The notes: generated from the sequence alone by a model not told the origin. DNA of 64,000 nt from Morella rubra (GCA_003952965.2 RXIC02000413.1:62001-126000), one strand, 5' to 3'; shown: positions 26,583-39,600, numbered from the stretch's first letter. Numbers and translations are program-made.

Positions 26583-29555
26583 ATGGCTCTGTCGGAGAAA
26601 ACCTCGCGTCAATCGCTCATCCCGAGCTTCCTCTACTCCTCCGCGGCCTCCCCGAAAACCCTAGCTCTCGAGAAAACGATGCTTGGCTCTGACCTTAGCA
26701 CTGGACTCTCTGCAGATACCGAAAGATCTGCCTCCTGGAGGAACGTCGTTGTTCCGTCCCCGAGCGAACCTTCCAAGAAGATCGAGTTGTACTCCCCTCA
26801 ATTCTACGCCGCCTGTACGGCCGGCGGGATCCTTAGCTGCGGTCTCACTCACATGGCTGTCACTCCCCTCGATCTCGTCAAATGCAATATGCAGGTCCGA
26901 TTTCCTTTAGATCCGTTACTTTCTTCTCTCCGTTTTTGACAGCATCTACTTATCATTTCCGCATCGGACTGGATCTAGATGTATATCTATGGGTGCTTAT
27001 CTGTACGGTGTATGTATTCTGTTACATTGACTTGGTCTTCATTCAGATCTGAGGTTTTTTCTTCATGATTAAATTTGTTTGGAAGTATTTTCACTGGCGT
27101 AATTCGATAGGCTTAATGTTGGAATATTCACCCTTTCGATCTATGGTTCAACTTTCAGCTTTTGATTTCATGTGATGGAGTTTGAATTTGAGCTTGCAAT
27201 TGATTTATAATTTGTGATACTTTTGTTCTGGGTTTGTTTGAAGATTCGTTTTCTTTCAGTCGAAAGTTAGTCATTGAAGAAATCTTTCGCATAGCAATTA
27301 CTTGTTTCGGACTTAATTGTGTTTGAATTACTTGATATTGTACGTTGGACTCCCATTTCCACCGTGACTAGGTTATCCTGCGTATTCTCAGGATCAGTTT
27401 TCCACTTTAAGAACTGCTGGATTGTCACTATGTTTACCTTTCGGTGTTTTATACTGTATTTGACTTTTGTGGTTCTTTTTCTTTTTCCTATTCCTTTCTA
27501 CATTTATATTTGTTTTTTATTTCCTTTGATTGGTGGTGAGGTCTTTATTTCTAGAAGATGATCCATGCTTCAATTAGTTCCTCATATATCTTGTATCAGA
27601 ACCAAACAAACGTCTTGAGAAAATACTTTTAGCGTAGCAGCTCAGCTCACTGAAAATTTTAAAACTTCCTTATACTGTTGTTCACAAAATAGTCCGTTTA
27701 CAGAGGTGATACCTTACCTGTTGGTGCCTGGGCAGAATGAGTTGATTTGACGTAATTTATATTATATCAGTGGATGATTTGAACACAATGGAAATAGAGT
27801 GGAAGCTTCGAAGCATCTTATATTTTTCTCTCAACAATTAAAGAAGTGGTTACCTAATATAATGTGCTGCTATTGTTGCTAAGGGTGTCAAGTAACATCG
27901 AGATGTTTGGTTTTCAGATTGACCCTGCAAAGTACAAAAGCATCTCATCTGGTTTTGGAGTGTTGATGAAGGAGCAGGGTGTCAAAGGTTTCTTCAGGGG
28001 TTGGGTGCCAACCTTGCTGGGTTACAGTGCTCAGGGTGCCTGCAAGTTTGGATTCTATGAATTCTTTAAGAAGTACTACTCTGACCTTGCTGGACCTGAG
28101 AATGCAGCCAAGTACAAGACCTTCATCTATCTTGCTGGTTCTGCTTCTGCTGAGGTCATTGCAGATGTTGCACTTTGCCCTTTCGAGGCAGTAAAAGTCC
28201 GAGTTCAAACACAGCCTGGTTTTGCTAAGGGCCTTTCAGATGGACTTCCTAAGTTTGTTAAGTCTGAAGGCTTTGGGGGGTATGCATATTAATATGTTTT
28301 TTTTCTCTTTCCGGAAATACTTTGTGCTATTCATTAAGGATATATTTTTAATGGAATTGTCAAATAATGCAGATTGTACAAGGGAATAGTTCCTCTCTGG
28401 GGACGTCAGATTCCATGTAAGTTTTTTTTTTTTTTTTTTTTTTGGGGGGGGGTTGGGGGTGTGTAGTATTATGTTTTCGACACACAAGAAGCAAAATAGT
28501 GTGATATTGAAACAGTAAGCTAAAAGATCAATTGCAAATGCACACTACACAAATGAAAAAAATAGAATTAAAAATTGTAGCAAATGCACAAATGACAATC
28601 TATTCTAGGAGGTATGCCACATTTGTAATTTTCCCTAATGTGCAAATGATTGTGTTACAAGTGTTTGTTTTGGCCTCCATATCGAGTTCCATATATATTC
28701 TCCATTCATTCGACAACATCCGTACTCCCTTAATCCCATGAGGTAGTCCACATTTCCATTGTTGGGTGTTGTGGTGTTTGCTGCAGCTCTGATGTTGGTC
28801 CTCATGGTTTTGTGGGGCCATATCTAGTAATTGAAATTTTGTTAACACTTCCTCCAAGCATTGAGGAAAGAATATAGCAAGAGAAAAGTGTCAGATACTT
28901 GAGTTATTATTTGTCTTCTTTGTGTTTCGTAAATTTTCGTTCGGTTTTGGAAGATCATTTTGTTCATTCTTGCAGATACCATGATGAAGTTTGCATCTTT
29001 TGAGACAATTGTGGAACTCATCTACAAGCATGCCATCCCCAAACCGAAGGACCAGTGTAGTAAAGGTCTACAGCTTGGTGTGAGTTTTGCTGGTGGATAC
29101 GTGGCTGGTGTATTCTGTGCTATTGTGTCTCATCCTGCTGACAATCTTGTCTCTTTCCTCAACAATGCTAAAGGGGCGACTGTTGGTGATGTGAGTCATT
29201 CTCCTTGGCATGGTTCCCTTTTGCTTTTTAACTGTACACTTTCTTTGACTGTCTTCTGGTCTGTCCAGGCTGTGAAGAAAATGGGTTGGGTGGGTCTCTG
29301 CACTCGTGGACTTCCTCTCCGTATTGTCATGATTGGAACTCTTACCGGAGCTCAATGGGGAATCTATGACGCCTTCAAAGTTTTTGTGGGATTGTAAGTC
29401 CATCTTATAGCTGTGAAGCATCATTGAGTAAATCTTGATTTTCCTGTTACTGAGTTCAGTTGCTAAAGAGTTTTTGTTGTCGGTCTTTCAGGCCAACCAC
29501 TGGTGGTATCACTCCACCTGCAGACAAGGCTACTACTGAGCTTGCAAAGGTGTAG
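26583..29555 (+). CDS. MPT3: Mitochondrial phosphate carrier protein 3 (MPT3 / PHT3;1)
   Basis: Six exons: 26,583-26,894, 27,918-28,279, 28,373-28,416, 28,976-29,190, 29,269-29,393 and 29,492-29,555, all GT-AG and consistent in phase; 373 residues. It moves inorganic phosphate with protons into the mitochondrial matrix to feed ATP synthase. Residues 1 to about 70 look like a cleavable leader. Three carrier repeats follow, each with a signature: [22 protein letters not shown] and [15 protein letters not shown], with [21 protein letters not shown] and [18 protein letters not shown] typical of phosphate carriers. Length matches Arabidopsis MPT3 (about 375). Intron 3 begins with a long T tract then a G run (28,419-28,452), prone to sequencing error. 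It is convergent with V-ATPase subunit C. A second copy lies inverted downstream, which I think is an assembly artefact. Confidence 0.97.
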
Positions 29556-29622
29556 AATTTCGGATGATAAGCGCAGTTTTTTGTGGAATCTCGGGAAGAC
29601 ATTTATAGTTTTATAGGGATTA

Positions 29623-29628
29623 AATAAA
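29623..29628 (+). promoter_or_regulatory. AATAAA poly(A) signal of MPT3
   Basis: A perfect AATAAA about 70 bases past the MPT3 stop codon, a usual distance for a near-upstream polyadenylation element in plants. The same motif occurs at 32,824-32,829 in the inverted copy. Confidence 0.55.
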
Positions 29629-30226
29629 CATAGGATTGCCGAAGTTGCTTTAATGGCTCCCAATGAAGTGGGAGGATTCTTTTGCATTTGGAACTCTTGT
29701 CCATTTTTCCCAATTTGACTTACGGAGGGATGGTTTTGTTCTCATCCTTCTGATTGCTTTAAAACTTTTTGTAGTTCGATTATAATGAATTTGCAATGTG
29801 ACAGTTAGGATCATGTTCCCCCACAAGCATGGGTCGAAGAATAATGACACATGGGTAAAATATTGAGTTGTCTCCATTTGCCTATCTTGGAATGCGATTG
29901 TGATAAGATTGCGCATATTTCTTATTGTTTCCTTGTCCTAGCGATTCAGTTGTCTATTGAGTTTCTGGATGTGCTGTCTGCCATTGTGTCAGTCAGAACG
30001 TCGTTCATCTGCGTAGGAGAAATGGTGATTCTTTCTAGTGAGACTGGAATTGATGGCGAATGCCCAGATTGGGCATGATTTCCTAGCAGCTTAGAAGGGG
30101 TTTTTTTCTATGCGTGTTTCAGATCTGATGGACAAAAGATGCAATTCTTGGTAGTTAGATGATTCCCACTCTTTTCACTCTTTCTCCGCTTAAGGAAAAG
30201 CAATTCGCTTAATCATCAGAGTTTTG

Positions 30227-30652
30227 TAGGGCTGAACAAAATCGGATTGCAGACCGGATCGGACCACAAAATCGGACCAGATTTGAGGTCCGGTCCGGTC
30301 TTGTTTGTATAAATGCGGTCCGGTCCGAATCGGACCGCATTTATTAATATAAATAAAAAAAATATTTTTTTATTTTTTTAATAAATTACAAACTTAAAAA
30401 ATTTAGTTTTAACTTAAACTAAAACTCTATATTTTTGACATGCTCTTCCCCCTTCGAAATTAACTTTAAAAAATTAAAAAAAAAAAAAATTTTAAAAATG
30501 AAGACGATCCGGACCGCATTAGACCGAACCGGACCGGACCGAACCACTTATAAGTGATCCGGTCTGGTCCTACCATTTATGTACAACCAGAAATCCGGTC
30601 CGGTCTGATTCGGTCCAAAAAATTGGACCGGATTTCCGGTTGTGCAGCCTTA
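30227..30652 (+). mobile_element. Non-autonomous hAT-type element (MITE), copy 1
   Basis: A 426-base element flanked by a perfect 8-base target duplication, GAGTTTTG (30,219-30,226 and 30,653-30,660). The ends form imperfect inverted repeats: TAGGGCTGAACAA on the left and, read inward, TAAGGCTGCACAA on the right. The 8-base duplication and TAGGG-type ends indicate the hAT superfamily. Inside, both ends are packed with GGTCCGGTCCGG-type repeats around an AT-rich core, a layout suited to subterminal transposase binding. There is no coding capacity, so it would need a transposase from elsewhere. It lies between the 3' ends of MPT3 and V-ATPase C. Confidence 0.85.
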
Positions 30653-31182
30653 GAGTTTTGGGTTTTAAATGGATGGATGCATCTCAGTACTCTAATTTTT
30701 CGTCTCTTTTTTTTTTTTTTTCCTTTTCTGTGGGACTTATATTTTCGGTACAAACAGGACCTCAGTGATAGCATATCATTTGAAATAGGAATCGGGATGG
30801 TATGTAGCAAGTTTGTATTCCATCTTGAAATCATCGTCACATCTATCTTCCTAATCAAGGTAGTATAGAATAGGGGTGTATAGCATCTTTCAAATCATTA
30901 ACACGGTATAGTTTTAGGAGGTGCACCAACATCCTTATTTTCACGGAAAGTTCACAAATAAATGTTATATGAATTTCTGTTGACCAAGACTTAACCTACA
31001 TCTTGCCCCCTCATTAAACTAAACTCTCACTGGAACTCCCAAAGCTGAAGCTCTAATTAAACAACCAGAGACTTGAACCAATCGCATATACAGTACCACT
31101 GAACCTGACTACCGTTATTGCTGTTCAGAGGAATCCTTGGACTAGGCCTTCGTAACACAAGGAACTTGGATACAGCAGTTCA

Positions 31183-31285
31183 TCATACAAGATTGATTGT
31201 GAAGCAGACATAGGGATAGTTGTCAGCATCACCTGCCAGACCAACCATCCCTCCTCCAACTTCATCTTCGGCCTTCCAGTGTGCG
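31183..31285 (-). pseudogene. Orphan copy of the last exon of V-ATPase subunit C
   Basis: It encodes AHWKAEDEVGG...YPYVCFTINLV and a stop, the same as the true last exon at 42,047-42,149. The upstream exons are absent because the sequence turns into the inverted arm at 31,358. It lies in the spacer between the two arms. This exon reads into its proper gene only in the third copy, which is the best single argument that the 31,358-41,036 interval does not belong here. Confidence 0.92.
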
Positions 31286-31833
31286 CTGCATGCAAAGGAA
31301 CAATACCAGGAAACGTTGGTCAGGTTAACAAAAAACCATTAAGATTCAACTGGACAGGCAATAACGGTAAGTCAGGTTCCAGTGGTACTGTGTATTATAG
31401 CGATTGGTTCAAGTCTCTGGTTGTTTAATTAGAGCTTCAGCTTTGGGAGTTCCAGTGAGAGTTTAGTTTAATGAGGGGGCAAGATGTAGGTTAAGTCTTG
31501 GTCAACAGAAATTCATATAACATTTATTTGTGAACTTTCCGTGAAAATAAGGATGTTGGTGCACCTCCTAAAACTATACCGTGTTAATGATTTGAAAGAT
31601 GCTATACACCCCTATTCTATACTACCTTGATTAGGAAGATAGATGTGACGATGATTTCAAGATGGAATACAAACTTGCTACATACTATCCCGATTCCTAT
31701 TTCAAATGATATGCTATCACTGAGGTCCTGTTTGTACCGAAAATATAAGTCCCACAGAAAAGGAAAAAAAAAAAAAAAAGAGACGAAAAATTAGAGTACT
31801 GAGATGCATCCATCCATTTAAAACCCAAAACTC

Positions 31834-32225
31834 TAAGGCTGCACAACCGGAAATCCGGTCCAATTTTTTGGACCGAATCAGACCGGACCGGATTTCTGGT
31901 TGTACATAAATGGTAGGACCAGACCGGATCACTTATAAGTGGTTCGGTCCGGTCCGGTTCGGTCTAATGCGGTCCGGATCGTCTTCATTTTTAAATTTTT
32001 TTTTTAATTTTTTTAAAGTTAATTTCGAAGGGGGAAGAGCATGTCAAAAATATAGAGTTTTAGTTTAAGTTAAAACTAAATTTTTAAGTTTGTAATTTTA
32101 TTAAAAATAAAAAAATATTTTTTTTATTTATATTAATAAATGCGGTCCGGGACCGGTGGTCCGAACCGGACCGGATTTGTGTTTTATGGTCCGATCCGGT
32201 CTGCATCCGATTTTGTTCAGCCCTA
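31834..32225 (-). mobile_element. Non-autonomous hAT-type element, inverted copy
   Basis: Mirror of the element at 30,227-30,652, with the same 8-base duplication (CAAAACTC at 31,826-31,833 and 32,226-32,233). It is 392 bases, 34 shorter than copy 1, and the difference lies within the GGTCCGG-rich end. The element therefore differs more between arms than the gene beside it, which suggests unreliable consensus in its repeats. Confidence 0.85.
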
Positions 32226-32896
32226 CAAAACTCTGATGATTAAGCGAATTGCTTTTCCTTAAGCGGAGAAAGAGTGAAAAGAGTGGGAATCATCTAACTA
32301 CCAAGAATTGCATCTTTTGTCCATCAGATCTGAAACACGCATAGAAAAAAACCCCTTCTAAGCTGCTAGGAAATCATGCCCAATCTGGGCATTCGCCATC
32401 AATTCCAGTCTCACTAGAAAGAATCACCATTTCTCCTACGCAGATGAACGACGTTCTGACTGACACAATGGCAGACAGCACATCCAGAAACTCAATAGAC
32501 AACTGAATCGCTAGGACAAGGAAACAATAAGAAATATGCGCAATCTTATCACAATCGCATTCCAAGATAGGCAAATGGAGACAACTCAATATTTTACCCA
32601 TGTGTCATTATTCTTCGACCCATGCTTGTGGGGGAACATGATCCTAACTGTCACATTGCAAATTCATTATAATCGAACTACAAAAAGTTTTAAAGCAATC
32701 AGAAGGATGAGAACAAAACCATCCCTCCGTAAGTCAAATTGGGAAAAATGGACAAGAGTTCCAAATGCAAAAGAATCCTCCCACTTCATTGGGAGCCATT
32801 AAAGCAACTTCGGCAATCCTATGTTTATTTAATCCCTATAAAACTATAAATGTCTTCCCGAGATTCCACAAAAAACTGCGCTTATCATCCGAAATT

Positions 32897-35869
32897 CTAC
32901 ACCTTTGCAAGCTCAGTAGTAGCCTTGTCTGCAGGTGGAGTGATACCACCAGTGGTTGGCCTGAAAGACCGACAACAAAAACTCTTTAGCAACTGAACTC
33001 AGTAACAGGAAAATCAAGATTTACTCAATGATGCTTCACAGCTATAAGATGGACTTACAATCCCACAAAAACTTTGAAGGCGTCATAGATTCCCCATTGA
33101 GCTCCGGTAAGAGTTCCAATCATGACAATACGGAGAGGAAGTCCACGAGTGCAGAGACCCACCCAACCCATTTTCTTCACAGCCTGGACAGACCAGAAGA
33201 CAGTCAAAGAAAGTGTACAGTTAAAAAGCAAAAGGGAACCATGCCAAGGAGAATGACTCACATCACCAACAGTCGCCCCTTTAGCATTGTTGAGGAAAGA
33301 GACAAGATTGTCAGCAGGATGAGACACAATAGCACAGAATACACCAGCCACGTATCCACCAGCAAAACTCACACCAAGCTGTAGACCTTTACTACACTGG
33401 TCCTTCGGTTTGGGGATGGCATGCTTGTAGATGAGTTCCACAATTGTCTCAAAAGATGCAAACTTCATCATGGTATCTGCAAGAATGAACAAAATGATCT
33501 TCCAAAACCGAACGAAAATTTACGAAACACAAAGAAGACAAATAATAACTCAAGTATCTGACACTTTTCTCTTGCTATATTCTTTCCTCAATGCTTGGAG
33601 GAAGTGTTAACAAAATTTCAATTACTAGATATGGCCCCACAAAACCATGAGGACCAACATCAGAGCTGCAGCAAACACCACAACACCCAACAATGGAAAT
33701 GTGGACTACCTCATGGGATTAAGGGAGTACGGATGTTGTCGAATGAATGGAGAATATATATGGAACTCGATATGGAGGCCAAAACAAACACTTGTAACAC
33801 AATCATTTGCACATTAGGGAAAATTACAAATGTGGCATACCTCCTAGAATAGATTGTCATTTGTGCATTTGCTACAATTTTTAATTCTATTTTTTTCATT
33901 TGTGTAGTGTGCATTTGCAATTGATCTTTTAGCTTACTGTTTCAATATCACACTATTTTGCTTCTTGTGTGTCGAAAACATAATACTACACACCCCCAAC
34001 CCCCCCCCAAAAAAAAAAAAAAAAAAAAAACTTACATGGAATCTGACGTCCCCAGAGAGGAACTATTCCCTTGTACAATCTGCATTATTTGACAATTCCA
34101 TTAAAAATATATCCTTAATGAATAGCACAAAGTATTTCCGGAAAGAGAAAAAAAACATATTAATATGCATACCCCCCAAAGCCTTCAGACTTAACAAACT
34201 TAGGAAGTCCATCTGAAAGGCCCTTAGCAAAACCAGGCTGTGTTTGAACTCGGACTTTTACTGCCTCGAAAGGGCAAAGTGCAACATCTGCAATGACCTC
34301 AGCAGAAGCAGAACCAGCAAGATAGATGAAGGTCTTGTACTTGGCTGCATTCTCAGGTCCAGCAAGGTCAGAGTAGTACTTCTTAAAGAATTCATAGAAT
34401 CCAAACTTGCAGGCACCCTGAGCACTGTAACCCAGCAAGGTTGGCACCCAACCCCTGAAGAAACCTTTGACACCCTGCTCCTTCATCAACACTCCAAAAC
34501 CAGATGAGATGCTTTTGTACTTTGCAGGGTCAATCTGAAAACCAAACATCTCGATGTTACTTGACACCCTTAGCAACAATAGCAGCACATTATATTAGGT
34601 AACCACTTCTTTAATTGTTGAGAGAAAAATATAAGATGCTTCGAAGCTTCCACTCTATTTCCATTGTGTTCAAATCATCCACTGATATAATATAAATTAC
34701 GTCAAATCAACTCATTCTGCCCAGGCACCAACAGGTAAGGTATCACCTCTGTAAACGGACTATTTTGTGAACAACAGTATAAGGAAGTTTTAAAATTTTC
34801 AGTGAGCTGAGCTGCTACGCTAAAAGTATTTTCTCAAGACGTTTGTTTGGTTCTGATACAAGATATATGAGGAACTAATTGAAGCATGGATCATCTTCTA
34901 GAAATAAAGACCTCACCACCAATCAAAGGAAATAAAAAACAAATATAAATGTAGAAAGGAATAGGAAAAAGAAAAAGAACCACAAAAGTCAAATACAGTA
35001 TAAAACACCGAAAGGTAAACATAGTGACAATCCAGCAGTTCTTAAAGTGGAAAACTGATCCTGAGAATACGCAGGATAACCTAGTCACGGTGGAAATGGG
35101 AGTCCAACGTACAATATCAAGTAATTCAAACACAATTAAGTCCGAAACAAGTAATTGCTATGCGAAAGATTTCTTCAATGACTAACTTTCGACTGAAAGA
35201 AAACGAATCTTCAAACAAACCCAGAACAAAAGTATCACAAATTATAAATCAATTGCAAGCTCAAATTCAAACTCCATCACATGAAATCAAAAGCTGAAAG
35301 TTGAACCATAGATCGAAAGGGTGAATATTCCAACATTAAGCCTATCGAATTACGCCAGTGAAAATACTTCCAAACAAATTTAATCATGAAGAAAAAATCT
35401 CAGATCTGAATGAAGACCAAGTCAATGTAACAGAATACATACACCGTACAGATAAGCACCCATAGATATACATCTAGATCCAGTCCGATGCGGAAATGAT
35501 AAGTAGATGCTGTCAAAATCGGAGAGAAGAAAGTAAAGGATCTAAAGGAAATCGGACCTGCATATTGCATTTGACGAGATCGAGGGGAGTGACAGCCATG
35601 TGAGTGAGACCGCAGCTAAGGATCCCGCCGGCCGTACAGGCGGCGTAGAATTGAGGGGAGTACAACTCGATCTTCTTGGAAGGTTCGCTCGGGGACGGAA
35701 CAACGACGTTCCTCCAGGAGGCAGATCTTTCGGTATCTGCAGAGAGTCCAGTGCTAAGGTCAGAGCCAAGCATCGTTTTCTCGAGAGCTAGGGTTTTCGG
35801 GGAGGCCGCGGAGGAGTAGAGGAAGCTCGGGATGAGCGATTGACGCGAGGTTTTCTCCGACAGAGCCAT
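32897..35869 (-). CDS. Second, inverted copy of MPT3
   Basis: Exons mirror those of the left copy: 35,558-35,869, 34,173-34,534, 34,036-34,079, 33,262-33,476, 33,059-33,183 and 32,897-32,960. All six keep their splice sites, and the translated exons match the left copy residue for residue. There is no sign of decay, which does not fit an old duplication. Promoter sequence is included to about 36,620 with a handful of single-base differences from the left copy. I consider it more likely an assembly duplicate, perhaps from the other haplotype, than a second gene. If it is real, it would be a very recent head-to-head inverted duplicate. Confidence 0.85.
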
Positions 35870-36620
35870 CGCAGAGAGACAGAGGAGAAAGAATGCGCCT
35901 GAGGAGGTTAGCGAGTAAGAAGGTTGGAGGCGAGAAATGAAAGCGAGAGATTAGGTTGTTTTCCCCCTCTCTCGCTGCCAAATGCTTCCCCTGTTAGAAA
36001 GAAGGAGTGACGTGGTTTCGTTTATATTTGTCCGACAACCTTAGCTCTCTCCCCTCGCGTTAATTATACGAGATGTTTCTGCAGGGGCTCAAATGACCAC
36101 GTGATCAAAGCCAAATTACGATTTTGTCCCTGGAGAAAGCTGACCTTTTTTATGTGACAGTGGCATCGGAGCATTGTAAAATGATATGTTTGTAATGATA
36201 TATAGCTTAATCCAAATTATTATAAATTTTGAAAGATCGGGATATAGCTTAAGAATTCAAGATCCCAATCGCATCCACGGACCACAGTCCTACACCAAAT
36301 TCCAACATAATGTAGCGTAAGCTGTCCTGAAGACGGACAAACTGGCGCCAGATTAGGCAAATCGGTAATTGCGTGGCAGAAGAAGGTTATTTTAATTCGA
36401 GAGGGGTTACGAAAAGAGACCAGTCAAGCTGACCGGTGGTGGCATATTCCTCGTGATGTCTCGTCAAAATCCCTCGACTTTGGAGTTTCGTCTTTCCCAC
36501 TAATTGCAAACTTTACCACGTTGCTTCAGGCCTGCGATCGTCAACTACCTTTCTTTTATTATCAAAATTTTCCTTTTTCAGACTTTTATTTCTTTATTTC
36601 CTAAGAAGACCAAATCATAC

Positions 36621-39600
36621 ACTCAAGTATAACTAGATCGATGAGTCATACCGGGAGGAGATGTCGTTCTCTGCTCGTTAGACGGTTTGTTGGTAAGCTT
36701 TTGTCTCCTTGTATGTGGCGCAACAAAAGATAAGTTTTATTTTCTGTTGGTGGGCCAACGTGCACGCGAGTTAAGACTGGTCGTTAGGACGTGTAAGACT
36801 AGGGTAAGAGACTGAGGAGTAAATTAGTTTTCCCGCCGTAAGACGACTTATTGCCATACGCAAATGAAATCGAAGAAACGATAAAAAGTAAGGATGTTAG
36901 GGTTTGTGGGCATGTTTATATAAGTATGTTCCATTGTTTTTCGAGGGAGTGAGGTGAATTTTATTATGGTACGTAGTTGTGCGAATTTGATTTTTTTTTG
37001 TTACTCTTAACACAATCGATGACTGTATATATGTCAACTAGATGTTGCACATGAAAGATTAGAAGTGATAAGTTATTTGTGATAAGAAGAGTATCTGGTA
37101 AGAATAAGTGCATATAATGTCGAAGGGACTTCGTCTGATCTGTTTCGATTGGACTGGGGGCTCGAACAATTATGATCGAAGACCATGGTGTGTCCCCATC
37201 TGTTCCAGTTTTTAAAACCCCTGAGCGTTCTTCAATTTGGCTAAAGCGAAATCGCTCGTCGGATCTTAAATTGGGAGGTAGTTTTGACACGAAAGCTCCA
37301 GTTTCACCGTGTTCCATCAGTTCGGTTGGTAAGCCTTGTATCAAACTTGTCTATCCTGAAGGCACTATGTCATTGAAGAGAGCAAAGCACACCAGTCCTA
37401 TGTAATGATGGTGGCAAATTCCCCGTTGGGATTCTGCTTTGCGTCATGAGAACTATATGTGGAGACTTCGGGATTTAGAGTAGGTGCGTTTCGTGTGCAG
37501 AGATGATTTCAGGAGTCCCTAACTGTTAAATTTCGTCCAAAGACAGTTCATAATGCGATGGAGAGCAGGTTTATAGTAGAAACGGAAAGAAGTTTCTGTG
37601 GCAGAAAGTCCCAATTTCCCTTTCTAGTCATCATAGTATGATAATGTGTGATAGTGATATTCTATTGTTGTCACTTGACGACTTTTCCGACAGAAATCCT
37701 AATCCTGTTCTCCTCTGGTCTTCTCACAGTAAGAGCCAACATTTGGGTGTTCCTAGGTGTGTAGTATTCAAAAAAATAGAAACCACAAAAAAGCTCATAT
37801 ACTGATTGTAATGTTATTTTGCGTTGTGCGGCTTGGAGAAAATGGAATTATCCTGGTCCGCAGTTAACTATTTTTGTTATTTTGGAATTATTTTTTTTTT
37901 AGGAGATAAAAATACATAAGTTAATTGTAATAGAAAGGCCTTGCCTTGTTAAGTAATTTTTCTCATGAAGGAATTCTGGAATACACCTGAAAATTTTTCC
38001 ATAAACTCAGACCATCACGGCAATTTGGTCAGTCAGAAAAGCGCTTAATTTCTACTTTCTCTCCCTTAACTTGTATGGAGATTTGCTGCAAGTCATACAA
38101 GGAAACTTTGTATGGGCAATTAGAACTTAAACAAAATATGGGTCATTTAACGTGTAGAAAGATATAGTTTTCCTCTAACGGTCCTCGTTCAGTCGTTTAG
38201 GAGGGGCAGTAGTTGCGAGGGGGGTTTGGAGGATGGAGAGTCTATGTGTGAGCAAGTGGTGTATTACCAAGGAACTGCTCTTATCCAAATTACCTAAAAG
38301 AATATAGACCAACATTAAGGGCTCGTTCTTATCTATTGCGAGCGAAAAGTCAATGCGATGTCCAGATTTGGAATTACTAGATGCTCTCTATATGTCTGCT
38401 CGACCTAAAGTTTATAAAGTAGACTATTGGCGATTAAAATTTTGGTCTGGATAAACACGACCATCCTGGCGGTGGACGTAATAACAAATGTGCGATCTTT
38501 GCACTTGCGTAGAAACATGATCTGTCTATATAATACAGCATTTCGTATTCCTGGTAAGGAACAAAGGATGGCCCCGGTATTAGTGCGCAGTGTCAGGTAG
38601 TACTAGGCAGTCTGTGCACGGACAATTTTAGTTTGAGAAGATCAAGCTAATGATACTGAACTCTTCTGGTCAATGCTTCAAAAATGTTCACATGAATAAC
38701 CTGTGCCACAGTCTACTCGCTGTTAGACACAACAATGTTCTTTCCCTTGAAGGATGATGAGATCGTGGCTTTGGAATCTCTGATCGACAATTTCTACGAT
38801 CGACGGGCTCGTTTTTGGAATTCGACTTAGAGTAACTATGTATACAGTCCCGGCCAGCGAGACTCTAAGATCTTAGAACTAACTGGAATTGGTTGTATAG
38901 TCTCAGACGGAGAGATGATAATACTGGGTTGGTGTGAGAAGGCTACTTGCAGACCAGATTATATTGGGCAGTTTTGATTTTGCACCAGCTTGGTGGACAG
39001 AATCGAAATCAGAAGGGCCACATTGGTTCAGCTTCTCTTGCTCTCATACTAAAATTCGGTGGGTCATCAATAACACTTCGATCCTTTGGTTGGAGTGATA
39101 TATCTTGGTGTTTGCTCGTATTAGTTCTTTCGCAGTATTTCGGTTTGTGGGTTAGGTGTGGTGTTCTCGCATGAATGACTTGCTATAAGTCTTCTCCGTG
39201 ATTACTGGATGCTCGTCTGTCTCCAATCAAAAACTACATGAACCCAGCGCATGTAGGTTCAATCCAAGACTGAGGATATCCAGGCGCGTACCGTTTGCCA
39301 GTCCACATCCTTCATAAGTACGTCTCCAAGCTCTCTGTGTCTGTTCCCACCTTCCTGAGCATCAGCATATATTTAGGAAAACGAACAGACACTAGTACCA
39401 GCATTAATTAATTGGTTAGCCAGATTCAATCACAGATTCTACAATTTGGTTGGTTCTATGGTCAGTGAGGTTTTAAACACTCACGTTGTGTGAGCAGCAA
39501 GTATCATAAAACAGTTTTTTTGATGAAACCCGACAATCATAGCCGTTCCAATGTAAGGGAACCATGATATACAGAATCTGGGCCTCACTTCAGTTCCTGC

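Larger units (their letters stand above)
25833..31121 (+). repeat. Left arm of a ~5.3-kb inverted duplication
   Basis: This segment carries complete MPT3, an hAT-type element and the 3' flank of V-ATPase C. It is present in reverse complement at 31,358-36,620. From about 26,470 to 30,080 every paired position adds to 62,452, so there is no net indel, and the encoded frames are the same. The outermost ~500 bases (25,900-26,340) differ at several single positions, and the hAT-type element differs in length. A 236-base spacer (31,122-31,357) separates the arms. Confidence 0.97.
31358..36620 (-). repeat. Right arm of the ~5.3-kb inverted duplication
   Basis: Reverse complement of 25,833-31,121. 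At the turn, the spacer end (TGGACAG) and the sequence expected before the reversed arm (GAACAG) share ACAG, a short microhomology at the junction. The outer end stops abruptly at 36,620 against noisy sequence. The core shows no net indel relative to the left arm. Confidence 0.97.

Noticed and set aside
25833-36620. Palindrome as a terminal inverted repeat of a large transposon
   Set aside because: The arms contain an intact housekeeping gene and flanking DNA, the outer ends lack a target duplication or conserved termini, and no transposase was seen.
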